DNA of 64,000 nucleotides from Paenibacillus sp. 598K (GTDB lineage Bacteria > Bacillota > Bacilli > Paenibacillales > Paenibacillaceae), in contig NZ_BFBX01000037.1 in the NCBI RefSeq assembly GCF_003851045.1, positions 19,667-83,666 on the forward strand, given 5' to 3'. The notes under the pieces were generated by a model that did not search any database, was not told the origin of the DNA, and saw only the letters and a list, made by a program, of their open reading frames with translations. Position numbers and translations under genes: made by a program. Of the stretch, positions 36,319 to 45,055 are shown in pieces. Positions within the stretch are counted from its first letter, which is position 1. Every line of letters begins with the position of its first letter.

Positions 36319-37530
36319 CTAATTGGTTATAGAGAAAATACGCCAGTTTTCTCCTTCCTTTTTCATGAGGTAAAGTTTATCCGCTTCATAAGTCTTTAAA
36401 GGAGAATCGCTGAAGAGGACGTCCTGTTGTGATACAAAGACTTCAATGGTTCCGTCGTGTAAAGGGTTAAATCGTGGATTATCCATAGAAGTAATGATGC
36501 CATACAGTTCATCTTTTCCTTCTTGTACGGCATGATCCTGAACAAAGGTAGCCTTTAATGCTTGCATATCAAAATCCACAACTGCTTTCATCATCCGGTT
36601 GAGCGTTTGTACAATAAGCAGCTCGTCACCTTTAAACTGTTGTTCATCGATGTAATGTAAGGCGTCGATGCCAGCTTGCTGCAATTGCTGCAGCGCTGTG
36701 TTTACTTCAGCTTTACTGGTGTACGATACAGGTCCAGAGTCATTGTTGACTTGATTAGTTTCACCGGGATCGGATGGAGAAGGCTGTGGGACTGGGTCTG
36801 TATAGCCGGTCAATAGGTTGTCTTCAATCTTCCATTGCGAAAGCTCGCCTTTGGTCAACTCTGCTTGAAACGTGTTAGATTCCGGGTCATACATCACGAC
36901 AGGGGCAGTCATGACTTCGTTGAGATTTACGCTTACTAGGTAATCCTTCTCCATTTTATAGATCGACGTTTCAGCTGCTGTACCTACGGTAGCAACGATT
37001 TCTTTCATCCCGTCTTGGTCTACATCAGCCTCCAGGGTGTGTGCTTCTATGTATAGTACCGTTGGGGGAGAGGAATTAAGGGAGATATAGCTAGAAACCG
37101 GAGCATTAGCGCCAATGGTGCCGGTCACTTTAAGGTAAGGTTGACCCAAGACATCTACTGTACTTGCCGAATAGTCACTGGCTCCTTCATACCCGATCTG
37201 TCCTAGGTCATAGGTTTCGTCCTTAAGTTGAAGAGCAGCAAAAATTTGCTCCGCATCTTCATTGTTTTTATAGGTTAAAACCTTGGCATCTTCGACTTCC
37301 TGACTCTTCAATTGTTTAGCTTGATCTACTGAAGTGATTTTGTTTAGTGGATCAGCAGTTAAAGACGATGTATACCTCAACTGGAATTGCTTTGTTTCAG
37401 GCGCCACCCCATTGCTGGCAGATTGCTCGGCTGCACGATCAGTATTCACTGCTGCAGGAGCATCGGAAGATGGACTGCTGCATCCCGTGATGACTCCCAA
37501 TGCGATTAACGCTGCCAAAATTTTTTTCAT
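36319..37530 (-). CDS. lipoprotein of unknown function
   Basis: The 403-residue protein begins MKKILAALIALGVITGC, a clear lipoprotein signal peptide. The frame remains open for 70 codons upstream, but that part is not signal-like and is rejected as coding. The mature protein has a segment QVLTYKNNEDAEQIFAALQL-like near residue 70, a VDQDGMKEIVATVG stretch resembling an FG-GAP/VCBS calcium-type motif, and a C-terminal helical half. It might be a surface sensor or scaffold. I do not recognise a family. Confidence 0.7.
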   Translation of the reverse strand: MKKILAALIALGVITGCSSPSSDAPAAVNTDRAAEQSASNGVAPETKQFQLRYTSSLTADPLNKITSVDQAKQLKSQEVEDAKVLTYKNNEDAEQIFAALQLKDETYDLGQIGYEGASDYSASTVDVLGQPYLKVTGTIGANAPVSSYISLNSSPPTVLYIEAHTLEADVDQDGMKEIVATVGTAAETSIYKMEKDYLVSVNLNEVMTAPVVMYDPESNTFQAELTKGELSQWKIEDNLLTGYTDPVPQPSPSDPGETNQVNNDSGPVSYTSKAEVNTALQQLQQAGIDALHYIDEQQFKGDELLIVQTLNRMMKAVVDFDMQALKATFVQDHAVQEGKDELYGIITSMDNPRFNPLHDGTIEVFVSQQDVLFSDSPLKTYEADKLYLMKKEGENWRIFSITN

Positions 37531-38012
37531 GAATAAATCAACCCCGTATTCGTATGTGCTTTTCTCTTCGACGACTTCAAGTATTATGGCTTCGTCTAAA
37601 TAGACGAAATCAAGCGCATATTTGTTGTGAAATGATCGAGTTTGGGGCGTTTCAGATAGCCAAGGCGGCTCGTGGTGCTCCACGACCATCAAGCCTTCCC
37701 TGCAAGGGCAGGCATCTTGACTCCGCTGGCGTTGCACCATCGTGCTTAAACCCCTGGCTGTACGCGAAGGGGAAGTTTCACAATCTCTGATTTGGGATTT
37801 ATAAGGTAAAAGTTCTGATAAATGTGAAACCTTTCGATGATGAGAGGCGTCTATACAAATGAAAACCCACTATATCCCAAATTATGCTCCATCAGCAACT
37901 AGAGGTCAATAAGTGGAGAATGATGTGGGGAGGTGATGATTGGTCCTTAATTATGGTTGTGTGGAGGCTAGAAGTAGTAGGTTGAAAAATAACGTATATT
38001 GGAGGTCGAACT
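37531..38012. other. 482-bp gap with short perfect hairpins, no clear gene
   Basis: This gap lies between divergent genes. It contains three exact inverted repeats: TTCGTC/GACGAA (37588-37605), CGTGG/CCACG (37671-37684) and CCTGC/GCAGG (37699-37712). The 210 bp next to the minus-strand lipoprotein gene are open in its frame but show no protein family I recognise. The half near 38013 probably carries the promoter of the metalloprotease-like gene. The origin of the hairpin cluster is unexplained; a structured RNA or decayed mobile-element end are options. Confidence 0.4.
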
Positions 38013-38591
38013 GTGAAGAGGCTCAAAGCGAAATACTTTTCCATGCTGGCTTTTTCTGTTTTGTCTCTGGTCTTATTCGGAAGTGTTGCGAGCGCAGACT
38101 ATTTTGGTGGAACCAGAAAAGATGGATCACGGCCCAGTGCTTTTTATCATTCAACGGTAGCCCAATATGGTTACACGGGGGCTTACGATGCGGGCAGAGC
38201 GTACTGGAATGCTAAATCCCAGGTTAACATTACACGAGCGGTAATTTCCAATCCGATTGATCGCCCGGACACCTATTATATTGGTAACACGTCGGTGCCT
38301 GATTTCTGGGGTCAAATTGCTCCTATTAACAGTTCCGGAGTCATTGCCCAGCCGAATGAACACTGGGTTTACGTTGATGTAATCATGTATGATAACACCA
38401 TGCGGGCTTCTGGTCATCAGCAAGCAAATGTACGCTATAATGCAGCTCACGAAATTGGACATACCATTAAAATGGCGCATGTCAATATTCCGACTAACTC
38501 TATCATGGTACAGGGCTGGTGGCCTATTCCGGCATCTATTACCACCTATGATTCAAATCAAGTGGATCTAAAATGGCCCGTTTTCCCATAA
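38013..38591 (+). CDS. secreted metzincin-like metalloprotease
   Basis: The 192-residue protein starts at GTG (GGAGGT 6 nt upstream) and has a Sec signal peptide ending near ASA-DY (about residue 30). It carries the zinc motif H146-E-I-G-H150 with a third candidate His at H156 (HEIGHTIKMAH), that is HExxHxxKxxH, and a following SIMVQ that could be the Met-turn. The usual metzincin Gly is replaced by Lys. At about 160 mature residues it is a minimal protease. The target is unknown. It precedes a lipoprotein gene by 50 bp on the same strand. Confidence 0.75.
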   Translation: MKRLKAKYFSMLAFSVLSLVLFGSVASADYFGGTRKDGSRPSAFYHSTVAQYGYTGAYDAGRAYWNAKSQVNITRAVISNPIDRPDTYYIGNTSVPDFWGQIAPINSSGVIAQPNEHWVYVDVIMYDNTMRASGHQQANVRYNAAHEIGHTIKMAHVNIPTNSIMVQGWWPIPASITTYDSNQVDLKWPVFP

Positions 38592-38641
38592 TGAAGAACT
38601 AACATCTACGTGAAAACGTGAGAATATCTAGGAGGGTTTGC

Positions 38642-39313
38642 ATGAAACGAATGAAGTTGATGCTGCTGGTGTCATCGTTCTCTTTGGTCCTTTTCGGCTG
38701 TGCTAGTAATGCGCCCGGAGAAAATGCAGGTGAGGTGGTAAGCACAGGGGGGAATTTGGAAACAGTCGTGACTCATGGCAATTACAAAGCTTTTAAAGAG
38801 GAAAGCCCCCTGTATGATGATGCGGATTTGGTTGTGATTGCTCAAACCGACACGGAGTTTTTAGATCGTGAACACGTTGTTCAATATTTTGAACCTGATG
38901 AGGCCCAGGAAGGTTCTCCACAAGCAATTGAAGACTTTCATACCAAGACGCCTATCACAATTCTCAAGGTGTTGAAGCCATCGGAGGAAGCCCCTGCCCT
39001 CGAAAATGAGATCTTAACGATTATCGAACCTGTTTCAATCATCGAGCAGAACGGTACTTCTCAAAAAATTACGATTGAAAATTATAATGAGATTCAAGCC
39101 GGCGAAAAGTATGTTCTGTATTTAAAGCTGAACACGTACGGAGAGTATGGTGTTATTAATATGAATAATGGCCGGTTCAGCCTAGAGCCTGAAACGTTGA
39201 CATTAGACTCCTTGGATCATGGCCATGCGGACGATCAGAACCTTCACAATACACTGAAGAGTGCGGTAGAGGAAAGATTTAAAGCTGAAATTGAAGAAGT
39301 CCAGAATCAATAA
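38642..39313 (+). CDS. lipoprotein of unknown function
   Basis: The 223-residue protein has a lipoprotein signal peptide (SLVLFGC) and an acidic mature chain (YDDADLVVIAQTDTEFLD, ITILKVLKPSEEAPALENE, GEKYVLYLKLN). The pattern 'DADLVVIAQ ... EKYVLYL' recurs in small exported proteins of Bacilli of unknown role. The ATG at 38642 has AGGAGG at 38631. It probably shares a transcript with the metalloprotease-like gene and ends at a strong terminator. Confidence 0.75.
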   Translation: MKRMKLMLLVSSFSLVLFGCASNAPGENAGEVVSTGGNLETVVTHGNYKAFKEESPLYDDADLVVIAQTDTEFLDREHVVQYFEPDEAQEGSPQAIEDFHTKTPITILKVLKPSEEAPALENEILTIIEPVSIIEQNGTSQKITIENYNEIQAGEKYVLYLKLNTYGEYGVINMNNGRFSLEPETLTLDSLDHGHADDQNLHNTLKSAVEERFKAEIEEVQNQ

Positions 39314-39329
39314 CATATTATCAGAAGAA

Positions 39330-39377
39330 GAAGCGTCCAATCAGAGCCAACAGGCTTTTGGTTGGACGCTTCTTTTT
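39330..39377 (+). terminator. intrinsic terminator
   Basis: GAAGCGTCCAA (39330-39340) pairs perfectly with TTGGACGCTTC (39362-39372) and is followed by five T residues. It closes the metalloprotease-lipoprotein unit. Confidence 0.9.
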
Positions 39378-39503
39378 ATCTCACTGGAGATGAACGTGCA
39401 TACCTGAACTTCCCCAATTCTTGCAATTGCGCGGACAACTTGAACGCGCTCTTTTCCGTTAACGTCAAATTGTTATATAGCTGGAAATGGGAGTGTATTG
39501 AAT

Positions 39504-40538
39504 ATGATGTTGCGTGCCCTGTTGACTACCGTGGCCGTTGCTGTCTTTCTTTCGGGTTGTGGGTCTCAACCAAGTTCTTCCGATGCAAATGCCGATAATG
39601 AACCTGTACCGGCAGCTCAGAGCAATTCACCAACTCAGAACGAGCCATCTACACCGCCTAAAACCCAAACAGAAATTCAACCAGCCGATGATAAAGAGGA
39701 ACAAGAGCAGGATGTCTCGTTTGAATCTGTCATCCTTTTTGAACTGACGGATGAAGATTTGAGCAAACCTGAAACAGAGATTCCCTATTACACTTTTGGT
39801 AATATAGGTTTTGTCACCCAAGAGGAGATTCAAGGGTTCTCTAATGGTTCTTATCCCTGGAGAGGCGATTCCGTCCAAGCGGCCTCGATTTTAACGCAGA
39901 ATCTGATTCCAGAAGGGATGTCAGCGGATCAAGTGGAATATAAGGCGGTGCCTGTAGAGAACCAATCCCAAGCTGATGAAACGACGGTTGTAGATATGAT
40001 CGTTCCAAGCCTTGGAACGTTTACGATTCATTTGCAACATCCGAATAAAGCCGTGTTCTCCTATATCACAAAAATGGTTTGGCAGCCGGAGTCCTCCAAA
40101 GCACTACAGCAGCTTGAAGGAAGTGTGACGCTCCTTGATCTCGATGAGAGCTGGTTCGATAAATTGACGAGTAAGATACCTGCCTTTGGCAAAGGAAACA
40201 TTCGCTATTTTGAACAGGAAGCTGTAGATAGTTTTAATCAGGGCCACAGCGTGCCTTGGGGTGACCCACGTGTTCAGGCAATGTTAGCAATATCCGAACT
40301 GGTTCCGTATGACTATCTGCAAGATGAAGCCATATCTCAGCAACTTAGCGACCGAAAAGAAATTCTTACCACCTCTAACGGAATTGTATTTACGCCCCAA
40401 TATGAAAGCTTTCAAGATCGACCAGTTGTAGTACAAGTAGAAGTACCTGATTTTGGCGTTTACACGGTTACGCTCAATAGTGGTACGGATTCGTCGATTG
40501 CAATCGTTCAGAAAGTTGAGTTTGAAGCAGGGAAGTAG
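39504..40538 (+). CDS. lipoprotein with two tandem unknown domains
   Basis: The 344-residue protein has a lipoprotein signal (AVAVFLSGC), a Ser/Pro/Gln-rich linker to about residue 75, then two homologous roughly 125-residue units. Each follows the order FGxGNIxY/F...EE(I/A)..., PW, LIP/LVP, DxxVPxxGxxT and a final KxEFE/WQPE-like strand. The stop falls at the end of unit two, and a third, frame-shifted unit follows directly. I do not recognise the fold. The start is ATG 39504 with GGGAGTG upstream. Confidence 0.72.
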   Translation: MMLRALLTTVAVAVFLSGCGSQPSSSDANADNEPVPAAQSNSPTQNEPSTPPKTQTEIQPADDKEEQEQDVSFESVILFELTDEDLSKPETEIPYYTFGNIGFVTQEEIQGFSNGSYPWRGDSVQAASILTQNLIPEGMSADQVEYKAVPVENQSQADETTVVDMIVPSLGTFTIHLQHPNKAVFSYITKMVWQPESSKALQQLEGSVTLLDLDESWFDKLTSKIPAFGKGNIRYFEQEAVDSFNQGHSVPWGDPRVQAMLAISELVPYDYLQDEAISQQLSDRKEILTTSNGIVFTPQYESFQDRPVVVQVEVPDFGVYTVTLNSGTDSSIAIVQKVEFEAGK

Positions 40539-40539
40539 T

Positions 40540-40791
40540 GTAAATGAAGGTCATTCGCCTTGGAAGACATCTCCCGCATTGACGGTAGAATTTATGGCTG
40601 CAAATCTAATTCCTGAAGAAGTAAACTCGAATGATTATAAAATTGTTCAAGTGGACGCTGCTGGAACGGCTAATGAAACAACAATCATTGAGGTGCAGGT
40701 GCCCGGCCTGGGCACTTATATTTTTACGGTGAAGTATGCGAAAGACAGCCCGATTACTTTTATCTCCAAAATTGAACTTCAGCCTAATTAA
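40540..40791 (+). pseudogene. third, out-of-frame domain unit of the preceding lipoprotein
   Basis: Starting 2 bp after the stop codon of the preceding gene, another frame encodes VNEGHSPWKTSPALTVEFMA, NLIPEEVNSNDYKIVQV, VQVPGLGTYIFTVKY and ISKIELQPN, a clear third copy of the repeated domain. It lacks the first part of the unit and has no start codon with a ribosome site. A deletion between repeat units that changed frame explains it best. Programmed frameshifting is less likely because the unit is incomplete. Confidence 0.7.
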
Positions 40792-40904
40792 CACGGGACA
40801 GCAGGAACCAAGTGAACTTGGCTCCTGCTTGTTTTACGAAAAGCGCAAACCCCCATTTACTAGGGTGTCGCTTGCCTTATGTTCTGCGCTTATCCTCATA
40901 GAGG

Positions 40905-41426
40905 TCACTGGACCTCCACGACGATATAGTAGATTGAATCGGCTCGTGTTACATCCTCCTGATCCTCAACCGTCCATTTGGCGAAGATGGAGTAATAATA
41001 CCTCCCGGATTCTTCAGGCGCATGAAAGGTGAAGTCCTTATTTGCAACCGGGATTTGCTTGTCGCCATCTGTGTAACTAACGTGAATCTGATTGGGCATC
41101 GGCTCATATTCCATCTGCACCATGAGCTTTGCTCCAGGTTGTGCCACAATAGCAGGGGGTTCGGCAAGCTGCTCGATGGGGCCAAATGACATGTCTACGC
41201 AACCTACCCAGCAGTAAGAGCCACGATGAGCATCGTAACGCTCGCCCTCGTACTCGATCCAAGCAGACGGAGGGGCGTCTCCGGTCAACTCCGTAAATTG
41301 CTCTTCAGAGGAAGCAGAGGGAGCTGATGTTGACGCCAAGGTTACTTGTAGCGAATCTTGCTGGTCGGCAGAGCAACCTGCAAGTGCACACATTAGCAGA
41401 ATGTACAGCCAAGCTGATTTCTTCAT
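40905..41426 (-). CDS. lipoprotein of unknown function
   Basis: This 173-residue protein has a lipoprotein signal peptide (LLMCALAGC) and AAGGAGG before the ATG at 41426. The mature part has two close Cys residues (CWVGC) and a beta-rich region (GAKLMVQMEYEPMPNQIHVSY, FTFHAPEESGRYYYSIFAKW) resembling a single Ig-like domain. It is the last of the small exported proteins of this island and is divergent from the propeller-protein gene. Confidence 0.75.
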   Translation of the reverse strand: MKKSAWLYILLMCALAGCSADQQDSLQVTLASTSAPSASSEEQFTELTGDAPPSAWIEYEGERYDAHRGSYCWVGCVDMSFGPIEQLAEPPAIVAQPGAKLMVQMEYEPMPNQIHVSYTDGDKQIPVANKDFTFHAPEESGRYYYSIFAKWTVEDQEDVTRADSIYYIVVEVQ

Positions 41427-41501
41427 ATTCGATATAACCTCCTTATCCTTCCGACGCTGCTGTAAGGTGGAAAGTTGCTGGGGACCGAATAAACGAACAA
41501 T

Positions 41502-41538
41502 TAGAGCCCAGCCTGCGGAAAATGCGGGCCGGGCTCTA
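41502..41538. repeat. strong hairpin between divergent genes
   Basis: TAGAGCCC (41502-41509) pairs with GGGCTCTA (41531-41538), and pairing continues inward with one mismatch and one G-T pair. It lies between the divergent promoters. There is no T-run on the plus strand. It may be an operator, or a stem in the minus-strand leader. Confidence 0.45.
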
Positions 41539-41577
41539 TAGATACATCCGAGTTTGAAGTTCCTATTCACGTCCCTA

Positions 41578-41605
41578 TTAACATCGATTACATATCTGCT
41601 ATAAT
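41578..41605 (+). promoter_or_regulatory. sigma-A promoter with extended -10
   Basis: TTAACA (41578-41583) and TGCTATAAT (41597-41605) are separated by 16 bp up to the TATAAT. The extended -10 TG is present. It lies 36 bp upstream of the ATG at 41641. Confidence 0.65.
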
Positions 41606-41640
41606 GGGCGGATAATTTGATAAGAAAGGTCGTGCGAGCA

Positions 41641-42669
41641 ATGAAGATTACAAAAATGAAGCCATCATCTGCCTCGCTGGCCGAGCCCTCGGACGTTGAG
41701 GTGCGCTGGCGCACGACAATTACGGGCGATGCGGGGCATCGGTTATGGCTTGACCCAGAATATAACCGTGTGATGGTGAGCGATGGCTGGGGCGTGGCGT
41801 TCGCTGCGTTACGGTTGCGGGCGCTGGATGTGAGCGACGGGCGAGAGCTGGCTGCCGCAAGGCTGGGCAACGCTGCTCGCGCGCTAGCTCCAGATGCGGA
41901 CGGGAGCTGGTTGGCGGCAACGGACACCAAGCTGTTCCGACTCGACCGCTCCGACTTGCGATTGGGGAGTAAATGGACGTCGCGCATCCCGAAATATAGC
42001 GACAGCTTGATCGCCGGAGGGGGCTTTGTTCATGCGGTCAATCATGCTTCGGCAGGTCTGCATGCAATTGATCTCACGACTGGCGCCGTGAAGCGCAGGC
42101 TGCTGGACGAGGATGTGCAGCTTCATGCCGACGATAGGGGACTTATCGCCGTATGCGGGAACGGCAGCTTGTGGCGCGCGGATTATGGCCTCGCTGCCGC
42201 GCCTCGACGCTGCGCCCAACTGCCGGCGCTTTGCGATTCTGCGCTGGATCAGCAGGGACAGTTATGGCTCTCGCTGGGCCAGGGAAGGCGAAGGGAGCCG
42301 AATCGTGTAAGCTGGGCGGAGCCGACCGCCCAGCTTGGATTGTTCGACCTGGCAGCAGGCGAGCATCTGGTGGAGATTGAGCTTGCCCTGCCATTCTGGC
42401 AGCTTGCCGTATCCTCCGATGGCGAGACGGTTTGCGTAGCAGGCGTGGTGTCGCAGGAGCTGGACGGCCAGGTATATCAGCGCAAGACCGATATTGCCTG
42501 CTACCGCACCTCCGACTACCAATGGTTGTCCTGGTTACGCGTTCCGGAAGGATTCGAGATCCAGAGCATTTGGCCTGATTGTAAGGTTGCTTTTGCGACC
42601 AAGGCCAAGGCGGCGCTACGGGATTCCGACAACGCGCAGTCCGAGCTGATTTGTTTCTCGATCTCCTGA
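41641..42669 (+). CDS. cytoplasmic beta-propeller-like protein, unknown function
   Basis: The 342-residue protein has no signal peptide and consists of repeating strand-rich segments typical of a WD40/PQQ-like propeller (ARALAPDADGSWLAATDTKLFRL, GLHAIDLTTGAVKRRLL, FWQLAVSSDGETVCVAG). It is notably G+C-rich compared with the lipoprotein island before it. I cannot name a partner or ligand. Its gene stands alone, divergent from a lipoprotein gene and convergent with the aldo/keto reductase gene. Confidence 0.65.
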   Translation: MKITKMKPSSASLAEPSDVEVRWRTTITGDAGHRLWLDPEYNRVMVSDGWGVAFAALRLRALDVSDGRELAAARLGNAARALAPDADGSWLAATDTKLFRLDRSDLRLGSKWTSRIPKYSDSLIAGGGFVHAVNHASAGLHAIDLTTGAVKRRLLDEDVQLHADDRGLIAVCGNGSLWRADYGLAAAPRRCAQLPALCDSALDQQGQLWLSLGQGRRREPNRVSWAEPTAQLGLFDLAAGEHLVEIELALPFWQLAVSSDGETVCVAGVVSQELDGQVYQRKTDIACYRTSDYQWLSWLRVPEGFEIQSIWPDCKVAFATKAKAALRDSDNAQSELICFSIS

Positions 42670-42730
42670 TCGTCCCGTGGATCGCCGATTCACGGATCGC
42701 CCATTGGTGAGTGTGGGCGGTTCGTTCGTA

Positions 42731-43786
42731 TTACTTAGAAGCGACTGGGACCGTAATATGGTTGCCGACGGTCGCTGCCATTTTGACGATGGCCTTCGGA
42801 TCGGAGTTGCGAACATTCACATCGATACGAGGCGTGTAGGCTTCCTCCAACCGCGCAGCCTCTGCGTCCGTCAGCTTGATCGCGACAGCTTTGAGCGCAT
42901 CATCGATGTGGCTCGTTTTGGTCGCTCCTACGATGGGCGCAGCCACAACCGGATTGCGATACAGCCAGGCAAGCGCGATCTCCGCCCGACTGACCCCGCG
43001 TTCCTCTGCCACTTGCCCCACCGCTTCGACGATATTGTGATCGGCTGCCGCAGTGGCTTCGAAAAACTTGGCAGCGCCGGATTCGGCCTCCGTGCGCTTC
43101 GTGTTCGCACCCCAAGGACGGGCCAGCAGTCCGCGCGACAGCGGGCTGTAGACGATCGTTTGGATCCCCTCGTCGGCACAGAGCGGGAGCATTTCGTTTT
43201 CTTCCTCGCGGGCAACCAGATTGTAATTGTGCTGCATGGAGATAAAGCGTGTCCATCCATTCGTTTTCTGCAGGTGGAGCGCTTTGGCGAACTGCCAGGT
43301 CCTCATCGTGGAGGCCCCCAGATAGCGCACCTTGCCCATCTTCACCAGATCATGAAGGGCTTCGAGCGTCTCCTCCCATGGCGTGAAGGGATCGGCGCGA
43401 TGAATCTGGTAAAGATCGATGTAGTCTGTTCCGAGACGACGCAGGCTGTGATCGATCTCAGTCATAATCGACTTCCGCGAGAGACCAAACGAGTTAGGTC
43501 CAGAGCGCATGGGAGCGCCGAGCTTGGTAGCCAGGACGACACTGTCGCGTGTAGAGAAATCCTTGATCGCTCGACCGATGATCTCCTCGCTGGCCCCTTG
43601 AGAGTACATATTCGCGGTATCAAAGAAATTGATTCCGGCCTCGATCGCATATCGAATGACAGCGCGACTCTCTTCCTCTCGGATGGACCAAGAAGGGTAG
43701 CCATGTGACGGGTTGCCGTAGCCCATGCAGCCGATACAGATGGGCGAAACCTCAAGACCGGAATTGCCAAGCTTCCTATTTTGCAT
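42731..43786 (-). CDS. aldo/keto reductase
   Basis: This 351-residue TIM-barrel NADPH-dependent oxidoreductase carries the catalytic tetrad D56, Y61 (FFDTANMY), K88 (LATKLG) and H129 (YQIHRAD), plus the C-terminal cofactor segment (APIVGATKTSHIDDAL). The subgroup resembles YajO/YakC-type reductases of aldehydes and quinones. The AraC-type regulator gene lies 111 bp upstream on the same strand and is probably its activator. Confidence 0.92.
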   Translation of the reverse strand: MQNRKLGNSGLEVSPICIGCMGYGNPSHGYPSWSIREEESRAVIRYAIEAGINFFDTANMYSQGASEEIIGRAIKDFSTRDSVVLATKLGAPMRSGPNSFGLSRKSIMTEIDHSLRRLGTDYIDLYQIHRADPFTPWEETLEALHDLVKMGKVRYLGASTMRTWQFAKALHLQKTNGWTRFISMQHNYNLVAREEENEMLPLCADEGIQTIVYSPLSRGLLARPWGANTKRTEAESGAAKFFEATAAADHNIVEAVGQVAEERGVSRAEIALAWLYRNPVVAAPIVGATKTSHIDDALKAVAIKLTDAEAARLEEAYTPRIDVNVRNSDPKAIVKMAATVGNHITVPVASK

Positions 43787-43897
43787 GTTTGCCTCCTAGA
43801 TTCGTTGTAGTTGCTATCCCGATTATATCTTCGAGGCTACGGCACCCGGTAACCCATTCCCATCAAAAAACTGCCCAATCCTATCACCACTTGAAAT

Positions 43898-44836
43898 TTA
43901 CAGCTCTATTCCATGTTCGTCCGTTTCTTTAATGCGTCGCCTGTCTTTTTTGGGTGAGACACCAAACATCCGCGAATATTCACGGATAAATTGCGTCGGA
44001 CTCTCGTACCCGACTCGGAAGGCTGTATCAGCGACATTTATTGCATCCTCCGTTATTAAAAGCTGCCGGGCCTCTTGAAGCCGCAGCTGCTTCTGAAACT
44101 GAATCGGGCTCATCGCGGTGATCTGCTTGAAATGCCGATGAAACGACGGAACGCTCATCTTCGCGATATCCGCCAGGTCGCTAACTCGAAGAGGCTCTTG
44201 GAAATGATAGAGAAGGTGTTGGATGGCGTGTTGGATATGCATAGCAGGCGTACCGTCCGTCACAATCTGTCGAAGGGAGCGACCATGCTCGCCGTGCAGC
44301 ACGCGGTAGACAATTTCTTTGGTGAACAACGGGGCAAGCGCCGGGATGTCCGCCGGTGTATCCAGCAGCCCGATCAGTCTGACGACGGCATCCAGCATAG
44401 CACGATCCATTTCCGCCACGTTTAAGCTGCGGCTTGATTGCCCTCTGTGACTGCCCGTTTGCGCGTCGTCGCTTAACAGCTCTAAAATATCGCTGCGCGA
44501 AAACTCGATTTTACAGGACAAATTGGGCACGGCAGCGGAAGCCTCGAGAACCTCGGCGACGATCGGCAAATCCATGGAGGCGACAAGGTAATGCGGAGGA
44601 CCATAGCTGAAACGCTCCTCGCCGAACAGGACATCCTTGACGCCTTGAACCATAATAAAAATCGAAGGCTTGTCGATCTTGTAAGGAGGGGCCGATCGGT
44701 TGGAACGGTAGGGAATCGAATGTCTGAAAAAGACAAGATTAGCAATGTCGGTGCAATGCATCCCTTCTCTGAAAGTATGACGATCGACGAGCACGGCAAG
44801 CTCTTTTTGCAAAGCTGCGAATGAATTCGGCATCAT
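43898..44836 (-). CDS. AraC-family regulator with AraC_N domain
   Basis: The 312-residue regulator has an N-terminal AraC_N (cupin-like) domain (YKIDKPSIFIMVQGVKDVLFGEERFSY) and a C-terminal double helix-turn-helix (LRVSDLADIAKMSVPSFHRHF, INVADTAFRVGYESPTQFIREY). Proteins of this type often sit next to the aldo/keto reductase or dehydrogenase they control. Here the reductase gene follows on the same strand. The ligand is unknown. Confidence 0.88.
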   Translation of the reverse strand: MMPNSFAALQKELAVLVDRHTFREGMHCTDIANLVFFRHSIPYRSNRSAPPYKIDKPSIFIMVQGVKDVLFGEERFSYGPPHYLVASMDLPIVAEVLEASAAVPNLSCKIEFSRSDILELLSDDAQTGSHRGQSSRSLNVAEMDRAMLDAVVRLIGLLDTPADIPALAPLFTKEIVYRVLHGEHGRSLRQIVTDGTPAMHIQHAIQHLLYHFQEPLRVSDLADIAKMSVPSFHRHFKQITAMSPIQFQKQLRLQEARQLLITEDAINVADTAFRVGYESPTQFIREYSRMFGVSPKKDRRRIKETDEHGIEL

Positions 44837-44950
44837 AATCCTCTCAAAATCGTTGGTTTGTCAGGTACAAACATTTTACCGGGTGGGCGACTTTTTGGCT
44901 ATGAAAAAATGCGTCGAGCAAGATTGGCTGGTGTGGTTCTATTCATATGC

Positions 44951-45006
44951 CAAATATACAAAAAAATAATGTTGACTAAACGATATATACTTGTAATAAT
45001 ACAAGT
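44951..45006 (+). promoter_or_regulatory. promoter with palindromic operator before the tandem beta-helix genes
   Basis: TTGACT (44972-44977) and TAATAAT (44994-45000) form a promoter. ACTTGTAATAATACAAGT (44989-45006), a perfect 7-4-7 palindrome, covers the -10 element. CAAATATACAA (44951-44961) lies just upstream of -35 and is the reverse complement of the 11-bp word found before the GH38 gene and the transporter operon. The likely ligand is the GntR/LacI regulator encoded at 52.0-53.2 kb, repressing when bound. Confidence 0.65.
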
Positions 45007-45055
45007 TAATCGGATGTTAAGTGACTCCGCTTTACTTCCCAAAGGAGGGTATGCA

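Noticed and set aside
37531..37740. 70-codon upstream extension of the minus-strand lipoprotein
   Set aside because: The lipoprotein signal peptide starts at the Met at 37530, and an extension would bury it. The segment contains hairpins.
40540..40791. Programmed frameshift producing a three-domain lipoprotein
   Set aside because: The third unit lacks its first part and no slippery sequence or stimulatory stem is evident at the junction, so deletion is the simpler explanation.
41427..41987. Upstream extension of the minus-strand lipoprotein at 40905-41426
   Set aside because: AAGGAGG and a lipoprotein signal mark the start at 41426; the extension runs through the divergent promoter and the plus-strand gene.
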